Origin: Symbiodinium kawagutii
Lineage: Eukaryota > Sar > Dinophyceae > Suessiales > Symbiodiniaceae
DNA: 64,000 nt
Reading direction: 5' to 3'
Assembly (NCBI GenBank): GCA_009767595.1
Contig: VSDK01001550.1
Span: 6,034 to 70,033, forward strand
A program made the translations under genes and the position numbers. The stretch's first letter is position 1, and every line of letters begins with the position of its first letter. The notes beneath the pieces are model-generated. The model had not been told where the DNA came from. It did not search any database and saw only the letters and a list, made by a program, of their open reading frames with translations. This document shows, in pieces, positions 11,074 to 22,053 of the stretch.

Positions 11074-12250
11074 CTGCAGGAGCCAAGGATCAAGAGAGGT
11101 CCATTGAGGTCCATCAACCCCTTCAAAAAAGGTCCAGTTTCGTCAGCTAAGATTCCACCGGTCGGGTTTGGATGCTCTAGCCAGCGGCGGCGGATAAGAA
11201 AAAAATCGTCAATCCGGTGATTCTCTCTGCAAGTTGAAACATTCAATTGGCGGCGCAAGACAAAGGACAGAGTTTGCGTAAGGCAGGCACCCCAATGAGG
11301 ATGGATTGCACCAAAGCTCCAGTGGGGTCCTGCTGGAACCAAGTTCTTCCACAGCTGCTGGGAGAGCTTCACTGATGGTTGTGCAAATTTCTGCTTGTTT
11401 TGATGTGGCTGTGGGTCGAGACTGAACTACAAACATGTTGAGGTTGAAGGTGTATATCTACCCCTGCATCTGTCTCACTGGTCTCAAATCGCCGCCAAGT
11501 TGCTTCAGGCTCAAAGTCCTTAGTTTCCGTGTGACATGGGTCAATTATGGCACAATTCCCATAATTTGGTCGTTGCATGTCGTTGCTGTTTTTGCTGGCA
11601 TACTGTGTCGGGCCAACACTTGCTAGTATGTAACACGAAGGAGAAAATCTGGTGGGGTAGTTCCATGATTCCCCATTCGTGTCCCCTATCTTCTGTTCGA
11701 AACCCACCAATCCAATCAGGACTCTTGTTCGAAACCCACCCCTCAGCTGATCTCAGGTGTGAAAATGTCCGAACACGCGACCATGAGCAGTGCTACCATG
11801 GCATTTTTTGACATGTTTGGCATCTGAATTCGAAGCCAACTTGGCTGGGCATCGCCCAGCCACAGATCGGCTGCACCACATGAGGCACTCCCTCCATGCT
11901 TGAACATGGGGATCTCAACAGGCGCTAGTTTGAGCAAAGAATCAAGGCCAGTAGGCTGAGACCATGATATCTTACCGTGGCTCTTTGGCTGGTGGTTTCA
12001 CAAATTTATCGAGAAACACATCCAACAAATTAAATATTCCATACGATGTTTTTCTCAAAGTCTCTCGGAAATCAGTTGGCCCAAGACCATTACCGAAACA
12101 CATGTAACAAAATTGGGATTTTTCTCTGCAATCGAAGGAATATATAAACATGTCAACCCCAATTGCGCTCTTCATGTTACATCTTCGCGGAACCGAGCTG
12201 AGGCAACGACAGTGGCATTGACATAAGTAGAAGTGAAAGTGGTCGTGTCG

Positions 12251-12265
12251 NNNNNNNNNNNNNNN
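12251..12265. other. Assembly gap (15 N)
   Basis: There is a run of 15 undetermined bases. The flanks do not suggest what is missing. Confidence 0.99.
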
Positions 12266-12327
12266 TTAACCTCAACCGTGGCAGGGCATCCTTGGCGGGA
12301 ACGTCCAAAAGTTGGAGATCATCATAT

Positions 12328-12436
12328 GGGGGGTTCTTAAAATGGGGGGGGACCGGGGACTCCGAAATGGATGGTATGTTACTATGAATGATTAATAATG
12401 AATGATTTGGGGGTACTCTATTTCATGAAACCATCA
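12328..12436 (+). mobile_element. TIR element A5, diverged
   Basis: The left end is GGGGGGTTCTTAAAATGGGG and the right end GATTTGGGGGTACTCTATTT followed by CATGAAACC. The family core GAATGATTAATAATGAATG is intact. Both ends are mutated, so splice function is doubtful. Confidence 0.6.
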
Positions 12437-13104
12437 CCATTCCGTATATTTTGAAGGTCGTGAGTCGTGTTTCTCCATAGTTCTCCTATGAATTTCTTTG
12501 TGGGACAAAATCTGTACCCACTGAAGGTTTCATGGATTGATTTCCAAGCCACACAAGCTGTGTCAGCGCTGTGATGTCTCAGGGACAGGCATCTGCGTCG
12601 GTTGGCACTTCTGTTAGCTCTACCTCCAGACCGCTCGAGCTGCCATTCCCTGCTGGGAATGTGTTGGTCATTGCTTACGGTCCGGGTCACCAAAATGGTG
12701 GCTGTTCTTAGCTGTTGGATATTGGTAGAGCTTGGCTAGGAATTACGGATCATTCCAATGATGTACCATGGTAGGCTACATTTTCATACAGCTGTAAATG
12801 AATGTATCCCCCGCTTGAAAAAATCGTTTCACTAAGGAAGCAGGGATTTGCAGGACACCACCATTGAGGCTCAATGGCCCACAGGTATTGATGGGTCGAG
12901 ACCTGTGATCCGCCTTGTCAGCGATCCCAGTCGACGCCAAACATTCAATATGTCTGTGAGTGTTGCAAACATTGCAATCTTGGAAATGTGCAACATTGTT
13001 TTTTTCGACGCCAAACATTCACAAACAAACAATATCAAAGAAAAGCAAAACTCCCATTCGCAGCAGCCGAAGATGAATGACTTCAAAGGTGTGCCATGAT
13101 TTGC

Positions 13105-13213
13105 AATCACAAGTTGCAGTCGCCCCCAGAGGTTCTGACGCTTTCCAGCACTACGTCGAATCCCAGGAATGCGGACAACGTGCCAGTCTGGGCGATGCAC
13201 AGCTTGCGAGGGT
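13105..13213 (-). CDS. Candidate exon, unknown protein
   Basis: After GGGACAG the frame reads DPRKLCIAQTGTLSAFLGFD, then VVLESVRTSGGDCN, with strong codon bias. An in-frame stop just upstream means an acceptor is required. The donor is probably the CTT|GTGATT just before 13105. It may be joined to the 13442-13230 segment. Confidence 0.4.
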
Positions 13214-13229
13214 CTGTCCCGGTCTCCGG

Positions 13230-13442
13230 TCACGATGGAGTGGGGAGTTTCTGCAGTTGGAAGGTTGGACTCATCGAAGGTGCCGACTCAACTGATGAGT
13301 TCTTATCTGAAGTCCAGCCTCTGACCACCTGGTTGTCCTTCACCAAAAAAATCGTGACCACACATGGGTTACAAGTCGCGGTAACAACTGGTGAGCTCTT
13401 AAAGTTCGGTAGCTGGGCCCCGACTTCCGAGGCATTCAGCAA
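13230..13442 (-). CDS. Candidate exon, unknown protein
   Basis: The frame reads NFKSSPVVTATCNPCVVTIF, then LVKDNQVVRGWTSDKNSSVE, a beta-type pattern with two cysteines. The plus strand is also open over 13096-13464, so strand is inferred from the neighbouring minus exons. Confidence 0.35.
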   Translation of the reverse strand: MLNASEVGAQLPNFKSSPVVTATCNPCVVTIFLVKDNQVVRGWTSDKNSSVESAPSMSPTFQLQKLPTPS

Positions 13443-13904
13443 GGTCCTTAGAGATTGGCGGTAGGCACTTCAGAGGTTGGCCGTAGGAGTCCGGGACTAG
13501 GAAAACTAAGATATCATTTGCTACAGTATCATTTGGCTAAGATTGTTTCAATCTTATTACCAGAAGCATTTGATTCCTTGGCACATCTAGACACTATGGT
13601 CATATCAAGCATAAAAGTACTTGTCAGAGCATCTCTGGAGAGCCTTGTGATGCTTGCGTTATTTTCCCTGGCTTGCTCTGATCTGCATCATTTGCTTGAA
13701 CTACATTCCCAACATTTCCCAACAAAGATAAGTAAGGGTTGGTATGACACAACACATGGCTGTTGGGAAACACAGTGTGTTACAGTCTGTTTTCTCCCTC
13801 CAGAAAGCCCTCTTGCCAGCCAATTTCCAAGCCTGGAAAATCCTGGAAGATGGAAAATCTGAAAAACAAAATCCGCGGAAATGTTTCTGATAACAAACTC
13901 GCCT

Positions 13905-14159
13905 TCATCGAAAATGAATGCCATTTCTGTGGACCACACATCGAAAAAACCACCAGCAGCCGTCCCAGCCGTCCCCGCCGTCAGCGCCAAGGAGCCCGAT
14001 CAAGCCTTGCAACTCTTCGATGGCTGCCCCACTGAACTGGTCGTCTGGGCGGTGGTTCGGGAGACGCTCACTTTGGATGGTGCGCCGCACCGTGGGTTAG
14101 CCACGGCGTTTTGGGACCCGGGCGTTTTGGGACCCTCCAAAAATGCTTGGCTTAGGTGA
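13905..14159. CDS. Coding-like segment, strand undecided
   Basis: The plus strand reads EPDQALQLFDGCPTELVVWA, then VVRETLTLDGAPHRG. The minus strand reads SGAAIEELQGLIGLLGADGG. Both have coding-type codon bias, and neither end has a decisive splice site. Confidence 0.3.
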
Positions 14160-14918
14160 GTTGATTGCTTGTAATGATGGCTTATGTTGGTTTATTCATG
14201 TTTATTCCTGATACTGCGATTCATATTGGATGATTTGGGGTATTCCTATTTGAAGAAAACCGTTAATGGTAATGATGAACATAATTGTGGTGATATGTTC
14301 GTCTTTATGAGCCCACAATAGAAATTGATAGCAACTTAATGCCTGGGCCTATCCTGTATTCGATGTGAATGAAGTTGAATCATATTGCTAATGATCTATC
14401 ATACTGATGGTTTAGCATATATGAATGAATAGTTCCAATATGTGCTAATGAATAATTTAGCTAAATGATTGAATGCTTCATGGTGGCTAATGATGATCAT
14501 GATGGTACATCATATTAGATCATATCAGTATGTGTTGACCCTCTAGCGAAGTAATTCTATGATCCATTCACCTTGTCAACTACATCTTTGTGAGCTCACC
14601 CCTTTCTTGTAATCCCACCATCTAACCAGTCGATAAGAATGACACTCTTCATAGCCAATGAAATTATTGTCGGTCAAGGCCCTTTCACGTTGGTGAAGAA
14701 CAAGATTTTAAAAATTGAGAATGAAGCATCATTATAAACCAATATTGTACAGTCATGGACAGAGTGCTCGGATACCATCCGGGTGTATGGATACCACTCT
14801 TCACTGCTGACGTGTCGTGTTCGACCTGACAGTAAACAATATTCAGCAGCGTCTCAGCAAAAGAAATAATGGAGGTTCAGAACTTACAGCAAGTCCTACT
14901 GTTTGCTGCTGGTATATG

Positions 14919-15028
14919 GAGGTTTCTCCAAATAGGGGCACCCCAAAAATTGTTGGTTTGTTGCTATAAATGCTATAAATGATTTCAAGAGGACGATTTG
15001 TGGGTACAGTACCCCCATTTCAAATAAA
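14919..15028 (+). mobile_element. TIR element A7
   Basis: The left end is GGAGGTTTCTCCAAATAGGG with CACCCCAAAAATTGTTGG; the right end is GGGTACAGTACCCCCATTTC. The core contains a TATAAATGC direct repeat. Confidence 0.6.
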
Positions 15029-15798
15029 CGTGCTCGCCCATTCAAGCCATCATCCCCAGGTATGGCCGAATCCCCAGGTATGGCGGATAATAATGCCAAG
15101 CGTCTTGAAACCACCCACCACTTGTTCACCATCATAAACCCCAGCCAATTCACATTAACACCTTCATTAACCACCAATTTACATTGATTCACCACTAATC
15201 TTAGTTACTGTAACCATCATTCATCACCACTAACCAGCTTGATGAATATCCAGTTTTCTAGCACAAGGGATGTGCACCAATGTCCCATGCGGGCGCCATA
15301 CTGACCATCTGTCGTAACAATAGGCACCACCCTATGATTGCTTCCGAACAATGGTAAAGTACCATCAAAGAATCCTATGATTGCCTAGTGGCATCACCCC
15401 AACCACCATTTGGGTGCTGCACCAAGGCTGAAGGCTTGGTAGTTTAGGGCTTGCAGTAGCAAACCAAATCACATCATGTGATGATTAAGCAGGATCTTGA
15501 CATTCCGATTGAATCAACGAAACCACGGGAAAGGATCGCAGGGAGTAAAAACAAAATACAAGTTGATTAGTTCCAACCCCTACCTGTGGCTCTGAGGTTT
15601 ATCTCAATTGCAAGTGTATCGGTAACCCACTTGATCAGCTTTGATCCAAAGCCATCCATCTCGCCGGAGCTGTGTCAAAAACCCCCTCTGCTCATTACTG
15701 TTTGTGATGAATCCTGAGCCCCATCTACCTCTTTTGCTTGTTGTTTTGCTCTATTGAGGTTCATAACAAATGACGTTTGTATGCACCAAATGTATAGA

Positions 15799-15863
15799 GA
15801 GAGAGAGAGATAGGTGAGACATATATGTATATAAATGTATTTATATGTGTGTGTGTGTGTGTG
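15799..15863 (+). repeat. (GA)n and (GT)n microsatellite
   Basis: GAGAGAGAGAGAGA is followed by ATATGTATATAA words and then GTGTGTGTGTGTGTGTG. Confidence 0.85.
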
Positions 15864-16055
15864 TACGTGCGTACCCTACAAACAATAAGTGGAACCAACT
15901 GGCATGATCAGCTGGCATAAACCACTGAAAACAATGCATGCGCATACACGCATATATCTATCATATGCATGGCTGCGTGTCAACGAACCCCAGTGAACAT
16001 CCCGGGAATAACAAAACCAGTCTAACTCCTAAAATGATATAACCCAGACTAGAAG

Positions 16056-16125
16056 GTTATGACTAGTTTTGTTATGACTAGTTATGACTAGTTATGACTA
16101 GTTGTGACTAGTTATGACTAGTCTG
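16056..16125 (+). repeat. 10-bp tandem repeat TTATGACTAG
   Basis: About six copies of TTATGACTAG with one TTGTGACTAG variant. Related single words recur to 16190. Confidence 0.85.
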
Positions 16126-16248
16126 AATATGTGGTCATAACGAAAATGTCTGAATTCTAGTTACGAACTAGTTTTTGTTATGACTAGTTATAATCATCTA
16201 GATATGTCTAATTACTAAAAATGTTGATCTATTCATGACTTTGGATGG

Positions 16249-16416
16249 TTACCCAGCTCGCACGTCTCCGCCTCCACCCATTGATTGGTCTTCGCTGACT
16301 TGGAAAATCACCGACCTTGGTCCAGCAGGGCACTCCCGTGACACCCCCGTGTCATCCAAGGATGTTGGCTTTGGATTTTTGAGATTGCCAACAAGGTGGA
16401 TAGCCCATGATAGCCC
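16249..16416 (-). CDS. Candidate terminal exon, unknown protein
   Basis: From an acceptor at CACTGATAG the frame is open for 55 codons to a TAA: GLSWAIHLVGNLKNPKPTSL, then DDTGVSRECPAGPRSVIFQV and a glycine-rich tail ending GGGGDVRAG. Codon bias is strong. The plus strand gives a less natural reading. Secreted or regulatory nature cannot be judged. Confidence 0.5.
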   Translation of the reverse strand, partial: GLSWAIHLVGNLKNPKPTSLDDTGVSRECPAGPRSVIFQVSEDQSMGGGGDVRAG

Positions 16417-17309
16417 CTATCAGTGGATGACAACAGTTGGACGACAATGGATGACATTGCCAACAGTGAAGCCAACATTGCCATTGTAAATAACTCTACA
16501 AGGTGGATAGCCCCTATCAGCTGGTGGATAAAAATCCAGAAAATTTGTGGAAGATGTTCGAGAAAAACTCCAAGAACCCGGTAACAACCCATAAGATTTT
16601 CGACATGCATTCCGATGTGGGAGATCCATTTCTCCTGAGGAAAACGGAACACTGCTGGATTGCAATGTGGGATAGCTCGAAGGAAACCCAAGTGACATAC
16701 AGGAACGGCCGTTGATCGACTCGCGGAAAAACCAATAAGCAACAGGGCCCCGTATTTTACCTGACCTCTGACTTTAGGGCAACCCCGATTGAACTTTCCA
16801 GCACGTCTCTCCCTGCAAATGACCCGCTGTTGGCTGTGAGCGCTGCCTTGCCGCTGATCCTCTCCCGGTTGGCAAATTTCATGCCCAGGCTTCTGGTGTA
16901 CAATTGCTGTAGTTTACAATGACCGGCTCGGTGAGATGATCAACTGTAGGGTGACCGGCTAGGTCCCGCTGGGTCCAACTGCGTCTTACTGGGTCCTACT
17001 GGGTCTTACTCAAGGTTACCTTCCCAACTCAGGTGACCGGTGTCGGATGGAAACCGTCAGGCCGATCTGTATTTCCCGTACATATGCGGATGTGCGCGTG
17101 CACATTCAAACACGTATACACAAACAAGATACATCAACATGCTTTTAAAAAAACGTAGGAGTATAGGGAAATATGTATCTAAATATATCTATAATCACAT
17201 GTGTATGGCAAAATACAAGAAGAGTGCTGGTAGAATCAAAATGAATCAAAACCTCAACAAATATACACATTGACACCTGTACAATGCATCAATATGCATC
17301 CTGCACAAT

Positions 17310-17425
17310 GACTGTGGGTTCCCCATCGAAGCTCCCCACTGGGTTCCACGCGTTTGCTCGGTCTGGAGATGTCTCACTGCCGGTTCTGGGGCGGGATCAG
17401 CATCCAGGGTTTCCGGCTCCACGGC
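17310..17425 (-). CDS. Candidate exon, acidic and polar
   Basis: A CATCGATCAG acceptor opens AVEPETLDADPAPEPAVRHL, then QTEQTRGTQWGASM, with strong codon bias. The donor is not clear. The composition suggests a disordered linker. Confidence 0.4.
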
Positions 17426-19200
17426 CTGATCGATGATTGGAATTGAGGAGCCAACATGAAGTGCTATGGTTATCTAACCATAAGTGACGTATAATAACCA
17501 TTGGTGATGTTATATTAGCCAGAGATCTAGTGATATTTGTAATATATAACATGGATTTATCCAACATGAGATCCACGGATGCAATAGTATATAGTATGGA
17601 TTTATGGTTGACGTCACCAACGGCCGTGAAATATGGACTTGATTGTGATCATTAGTCACAATAAAAAGAGCCAGAAATGGCGTGCAGCCGCATTAGAACA
17701 CATTGCAAACGTCAGGGTGCAAACTGCAAGGATTTTATTATGACGGACGGCTGAAAAAAGAACATTGGTTGGTTGGTTGGTTGGTTGTTGATTTCCATTG
17801 GTTGGATCCGACTGTGTCAGCCCCTTTGATGGGGCCAAAAACAATTCTATCTGAGAAATGCCCAGCAGGGACCTAAACGATTTCACTATCTGCCAGAAAC
17901 AGCATGCAATGCTCGGGTTGCCAGTGCATTCTTGGAGAACTCTTCCAACTTAGATAAGTGATTTCTACACATGAGAGCTGCAGGATTCGATTGAGGATCT
18001 TGGTACAGACTCAACAGTCCATGGTAAAACATGCCTTGGATTGCCTTGTATCTTGGCGGATCATTCACCCTCAAAATGGCAGGCTTGACCATCTTGGTTC
18101 TTAGACGAAGGAGCCATGGATGGTCTGTGTAAATAGATGTGCTTACTTCCAATCGAGGTTGCTCATCGTTCGTACTATAGTAGATCTATGTAGATTTGGT
18201 GTTGAGATGTGATCTAGTAGAAACAGGATAGCTTCGCCTTGGTGATGTTTCACTTGTAAGTGTACAGCAGATACAACCATACATATCTTGCAATTCAGCT
18301 TGCAATCCAACATATGATATACCATGCATCATCATGTGATATCAATGACAATCCTTATCATGCCAACCATATTGCCTTCCATAAGAATCATCATTCATAC
18401 CCATCATGAACTTTGAACAACCATTGTCATCATTACCGCTTGCACGACCATCTTATCAAAAACGCAACGACTATTGATCAAGTGCTGATTGATCGTAACG
18501 TAGTTGATAACCATTGTATGTTAATAACAACCATGACTATCAAAAATCAGTGCTAATAACAACCATGATAACCATTCTCATGCTCAAACATAGAAATCAT
18601 ATATTGATCAAAGTCATGAAATCTTCGAATGATCATGGTCATATGCCTGTGGGTAAATACCCTGCACGGCCTGTACGGCCTGTACGGCCTGTACAGCACG
18701 TACAGCACGTACCATCATCAGCCATGCTATGCCAGCGGGCCTTGTTGTTGCTTCTCCCACAGCGGGCGGATGGTCTGGTGTAACCACACTCCCCTGTCAT
18801 TTTGTTGCTTGTTCCCGCGGCTGGGGCCTGCCTGGCGAGTTCACCATCCAATATCACTAACCACTACTAATCATTACCAACCATTACTAGCGATTACCAA
18901 ACCATTACTATTAGTAATTAATGCCACTACTGCTGCTAGTACTAACCACTATAATGTTTAACCATTACTAACCATTCTGCCAGTTGACCATCATTAACCA
19001 AGAGTCCCGCCATTATCAACCATTATTATTTAATATTAACCAGTATTGCTGGCCATCATGAAGCAATATTCCCTATTGAACCATTAACCAGCCAGTTAAC
19101 CTGTCATCATTAACCATTAAGTTGACCATCATAACTAACAACCATCAACCATTAACCAGCCAGTGAACCATCCTTAACCATGGATGGTTAAAGCCTTGAC
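17426..19200. other. Repeat-rich non-coding stretch
   Basis: It includes a (TTGG)n run at 17763-17787, AT-rich single-copy DNA, a 9-bp TGTACGGCC tandem at 18661-18711, and a degenerate ACCATTA/TAACCA field at 18840-19190. A GC-rich piece at 18720-18850 is open on both strands and unassigned. Confidence 0.4.
18840..19190. repeat. Degenerate ACCATTA-word field
   Basis: Many copies of TAACCA, ACCATTA and ACCATCA recur at irregular spacing without a fixed period. The same vocabulary recurs at 35690-35790 and 49340-49740. Confidence 0.7.
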
Positions 19201-19274
19201 CCCTAGCCGCTGGATTGGGCAACGGCTGTGCCTCCTGGAGCAAACGACCTTGTTGCGCCGCGACCTCCGCCTGA
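19201..19274 (-). CDS. Candidate exon, glutamine-rich helix
   Basis: An ATGCCTAG acceptor opens QAEVAAQQGRLLQEAQPLPN plus PAAR, and the exon ends at TAGGG|GTCAAGG. It has strong codon bias and is probably a short helical linker. A plus-strand frame (SRWIGQRLCLLEQTTLLRRD) competes. Confidence 0.4.
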
Positions 19275-19947
19275 CTAGGCATTAAGCGAGGATGGTAATC
19301 CCTGGGAATGGCGGGGGTTATATCCGTTGATTTTTCTGGATTTAGATTTGATATTTGATACTTGTTGATTTATGGTTGCTTCTAGTTGATTTGTCGTTGA
19401 TACTAGTGGAAACTATTTGATCATGTTTGATGATCAACCAATGATGGTGGTTAAGCAACTTCAGCAAGCAAGGATACTTGGTGATGCTGTGGTTAGTCAT
19501 GCTGGTGGTCAGCTGATAACAACCAATAGAAATCACCAAATCCATTGGGATCCATCTTGTGCGTGCACTTGTCCTTCTCTTTATTCAGTACCACATTCTA
19601 CTACCATAGACTCTGTGACAACATGCAAAACAATCGCGCGCAAATATCGTCGAGGCCGCCATCGAGGCACATTCGAGGCAAAAAACCATTGACTACGATC
19701 CCGTCGTTCGTTGTGTAACATGTCATAATAAAATACCATAACTGGTTGATGCAGGGTTCAAAGAAAGGTGTCAGCGTCAGCCCAACATACGAAAACCAAC
19801 CCTTGCATCAGTAATCACTGGTAACTATCATCATCACTATAATGATCCATGATTTTGCTTGTTTATTGATCATTATTGCTTGTCAATCATCAACTCTTCA
19901 CCAGCACAAGCATCAACTCTGTACCCACAAGCCGTCACGGTCGTCAC

Positions 19948-20076
19948 TTAACGGTCCCGTAAGGCTTCTGATATGTCCTGTCCATGGCGGCGAACGGCGT
20001 GCCTTGGACTGCACTTGGACGATCTTGATGCGAGAGGATGGAATCTGCAACCTGGAACAAACTTGTGGCGGCACGA
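19948..20076 (-). CDS. Candidate exon, unknown protein
   Basis: The frame reads SDADRAATSLFQVADSILSH, then QDRPSAVQGTPFAAMDRTYQ, up to a TGA near 19948, with GC-rich third positions. A GGATGCAG acceptor is available. An internal CCAG|GTTGCAG could split it. Confidence 0.35.
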   Translation of the reverse strand, partial: SCRHKFVPGCRFHPLASRSSKCSPRHAVRRHGQDISEALRDR

Positions 20077-20520
20077 TCTGCATCCGATGATGCTTATCCT
20101 GTCCATGAAAAAGTGACGGAATTATTGTTCAAGGTTTATGAATGGTTTCTAAGAGTCTAGTCAGTTTACCTGTGAATGGCCATTTGCCTTGCCATCTTTG
20201 ATGACCAAAGGGTAGCCATGCTGCTTATTGACCCTTCATGGGTCCAAGTGCTTCAGATTTCAACTCCAGTGATGACACACTGTTGCTGCTAGGCCTTCAC
20301 TCCACCTGATGCAACAAGTTTTGGACACTTAGGAGGCCATTGACACCACAAAACCCCCGGTGAGCTTCCCGACATATGAGGGGCAGGAGCCCATGATAAA
20401 CTAACAGCCACTAAGCAGCAAAGCACAAGCTTCGGTTGAGCCATCTGCTGATTTCAAGCGGGCCACCCCTAAGGCCCCTGCAAGGTTGCAACATTGTTGA
20501 CGAATCTGTCTTGCTCCACA

Positions 20521-20695
20521 TTATCGAAGTCTGCCAGTGGCACAGCCCTCAGCAATCGACAAACTGAGGCGAGGGACCCTCCTTGAAATCAGCGACGAGA
20601 AACGGAACCTGCTGATCTGATTTCCTGCGTTTTGGAAAATCTCGTTCTGTTGATCTGCATCAACATCAAGATCATCGTCACCATCGTCACCATCG

Positions 20696-20737
<42 letters not shown>

Positions 20738-20757
20738 AGATTGTCATTGTCATCCAC
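20521..20757 (-). CDS. Candidate acidic exon with poly-Asp tract
   Basis: A good acceptor (GATATCTGCAG) opens VDDNDNLDDDD. An (ATC)n microsatellite is then read as about 15 consecutive aspartates, followed by GDDGDDDLDVDADQQNEIFQ and about 35 more codons to a TGA. If real, the microsatellite is coding and length variation would change the acid run. It may equally be chance read-through of a repeat. Confidence 0.3.
20662..20745 (+). repeat. (ATC)n microsatellite
   Basis: CATCAACATCAAGATCATCG leads into an uninterrupted CAT/ATC run and ends at ATCAAGATTGTC. Confidence 0.9.
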
Positions 20758-20944
20758 CTGCAGATATCTTCATCTCCATCTCGTTGTGAGAGACTTCCTG
20801 TGGAGCCGTCGACGCACTCAGTTCGTCACACTGACATGGTAATCTGCACCACCTAACGCGACAGCGACTCGCTTGCAGTTTCGCGATTTCCGGGGGCCCG
20901 GTCAGGTGTTAGGATCTGCTGCGATGTATGTTAGAATGTTAGGA

Positions 20945-21186
20945 TGTAAAATATACAATAGAATAATATGATATAATATAATATAATATAATATAATATA
21001 ATATAATATAATATAATATAATATAATATAATATAATATAATATAATATAATATAATATAATATAATATAATATAATATAATATAATATAATATAATATA
21101 ATATAATATAATATAATATAATATAATATATATCATATAATATAATATCATATAATATGATATGATATGATATGATATGATATGAT
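20945..21186 (+). repeat. (ATAAT)n microsatellite grading into (ATGAT)n
   Basis: There are about 190 bases of a 5-bp ATAAT unit, then ATCATATAATAT variants and ATGAT units to 21186. The I-L-Y and S-Y-H ORFs over it are artefacts. Confidence 0.95.
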
Positions 21187-21673
21187 ATGACATAATTGAT
21201 ATAGTTTAACATATCTTTAGTTTAATTCAATTGAATCTAATCTATGTGTGTAAATACAGATACATATATATGTGTATATATATAGTTTTTGTATATGACA
21301 TGTATACGTAAAAACATTTATATTTGATTTTGTTGACATCTGGTATCAAGAAATGCTGATAAATCATGATAAATCTGTTAGGATGTGCTAGCTACCCCTC
21401 AAAGAGGTCATCAGCGTCACACCAGAGACGTTTGGGTCCAAAATATCTGAAAAAGCTGCGGTGTCAGAAAAAACCAAAGGCTCTGTCAGATGAGAGCATT
21501 ATGCTGGCAATCCTCCGATTATATGCCAACAAGCAAAGGAGGCATTCATGTAAACAACGATCGATGAATGTGTATGGATTCGCATGGGTACTGTGCATAT
21601 ATTCCGGGCAAAGTGTTGAAACAATTTAACATGCTTCAAAGATGAGCATGGATATCTTTTGTGCATTCATGTT

Positions 21674-22053
21674 TCAGCTAAACAATTTTGAGATGTTGCT
21701 ACGAACAGTCCAGACTGAGACAGGCGTTACCGCAGAACAGGCAAAAAAGTCAGCCTCTCGCTGAGCAGCCTCTTGATGACACCTCAAACGCGGCCTCATA
21801 GGTAGGTGTTTCTCAAAGTAGACCCCCAAAGAATCCAATATCAATGTATCAGTCATCTATAAATATAAACATATAAACCATCCATTTTGAGGGGGGTTAT
21901 TACTGTACTTCAAATCGTTCAACTGGATGATGCAGGGGCATGGCTTGAGAAACCGCCATTTGGTCATTGCCCACAAGACATTGCCCAAGGACGCAAGGAT
22001 CGCTGCCTGCAGCAACTTCAAGGCAATGAAGCCGCCACCCAGGGTCGCAGCCT
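21674..22053 (-). CDS. Membrane-helix gene, two exons split by element A8
   Basis: Exon 1 (22053-21954) begins after CACCGGCAG and reads AATLGGGFIALKLLQAAILA, then SLGNVLWAMTKW, a good transmembrane helix. Its donor is the GT of element A8's terminal GTTTCTC (TGGCG|GTTTCTC). The acceptor lies just beyond the other end (CCTATGAG, exon from 21794). Joining gives an intact arginine codon and PRLRCHQEAAQREADFFACS up to a TGA at 21674. The 159-base intron is essentially element A8. Function unknown. Confidence 0.45.
21803..21960 (+). mobile_element. TIR element A8, filling an intron
   Basis: The left end is GGTGTTTCTCAAAGTAGACC and the right end GCATGGCTTGAGAAACCGCC. In minus sense it begins with the donor of the gene above and ends 13 bases before that gene's acceptor. 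Confidence 0.6.

Larger units (their letters stand above)
14180..16248. other. Non-coding stretch with repeats
   Basis: It contains an A-type right half (about 14180-14266), AT-rich ATGATG/ATGAAT words to 14560, element A7, a (GA)n-(GT)n tract (15799-15863) and the TTATGACTAG repeat. A duplicated GCCATACCTGGGGAT motif at 15055-15080 could be coding on the minus strand (SAIPGDSAIPGDDG) but is not secure. Confidence 0.35.

Noticed and set aside
16308-16742. 144-codon minus ORF
   Set aside because: Another frame (exon 16416-16249) explains the coding bias in part of it; the remainder has three open frames and no clear choice.
20931-21212. Isoleucine/tyrosine/leucine-rich ORFs
   Set aside because: They are products of the (ATAAT)n repeat with no codon bias or splice context.
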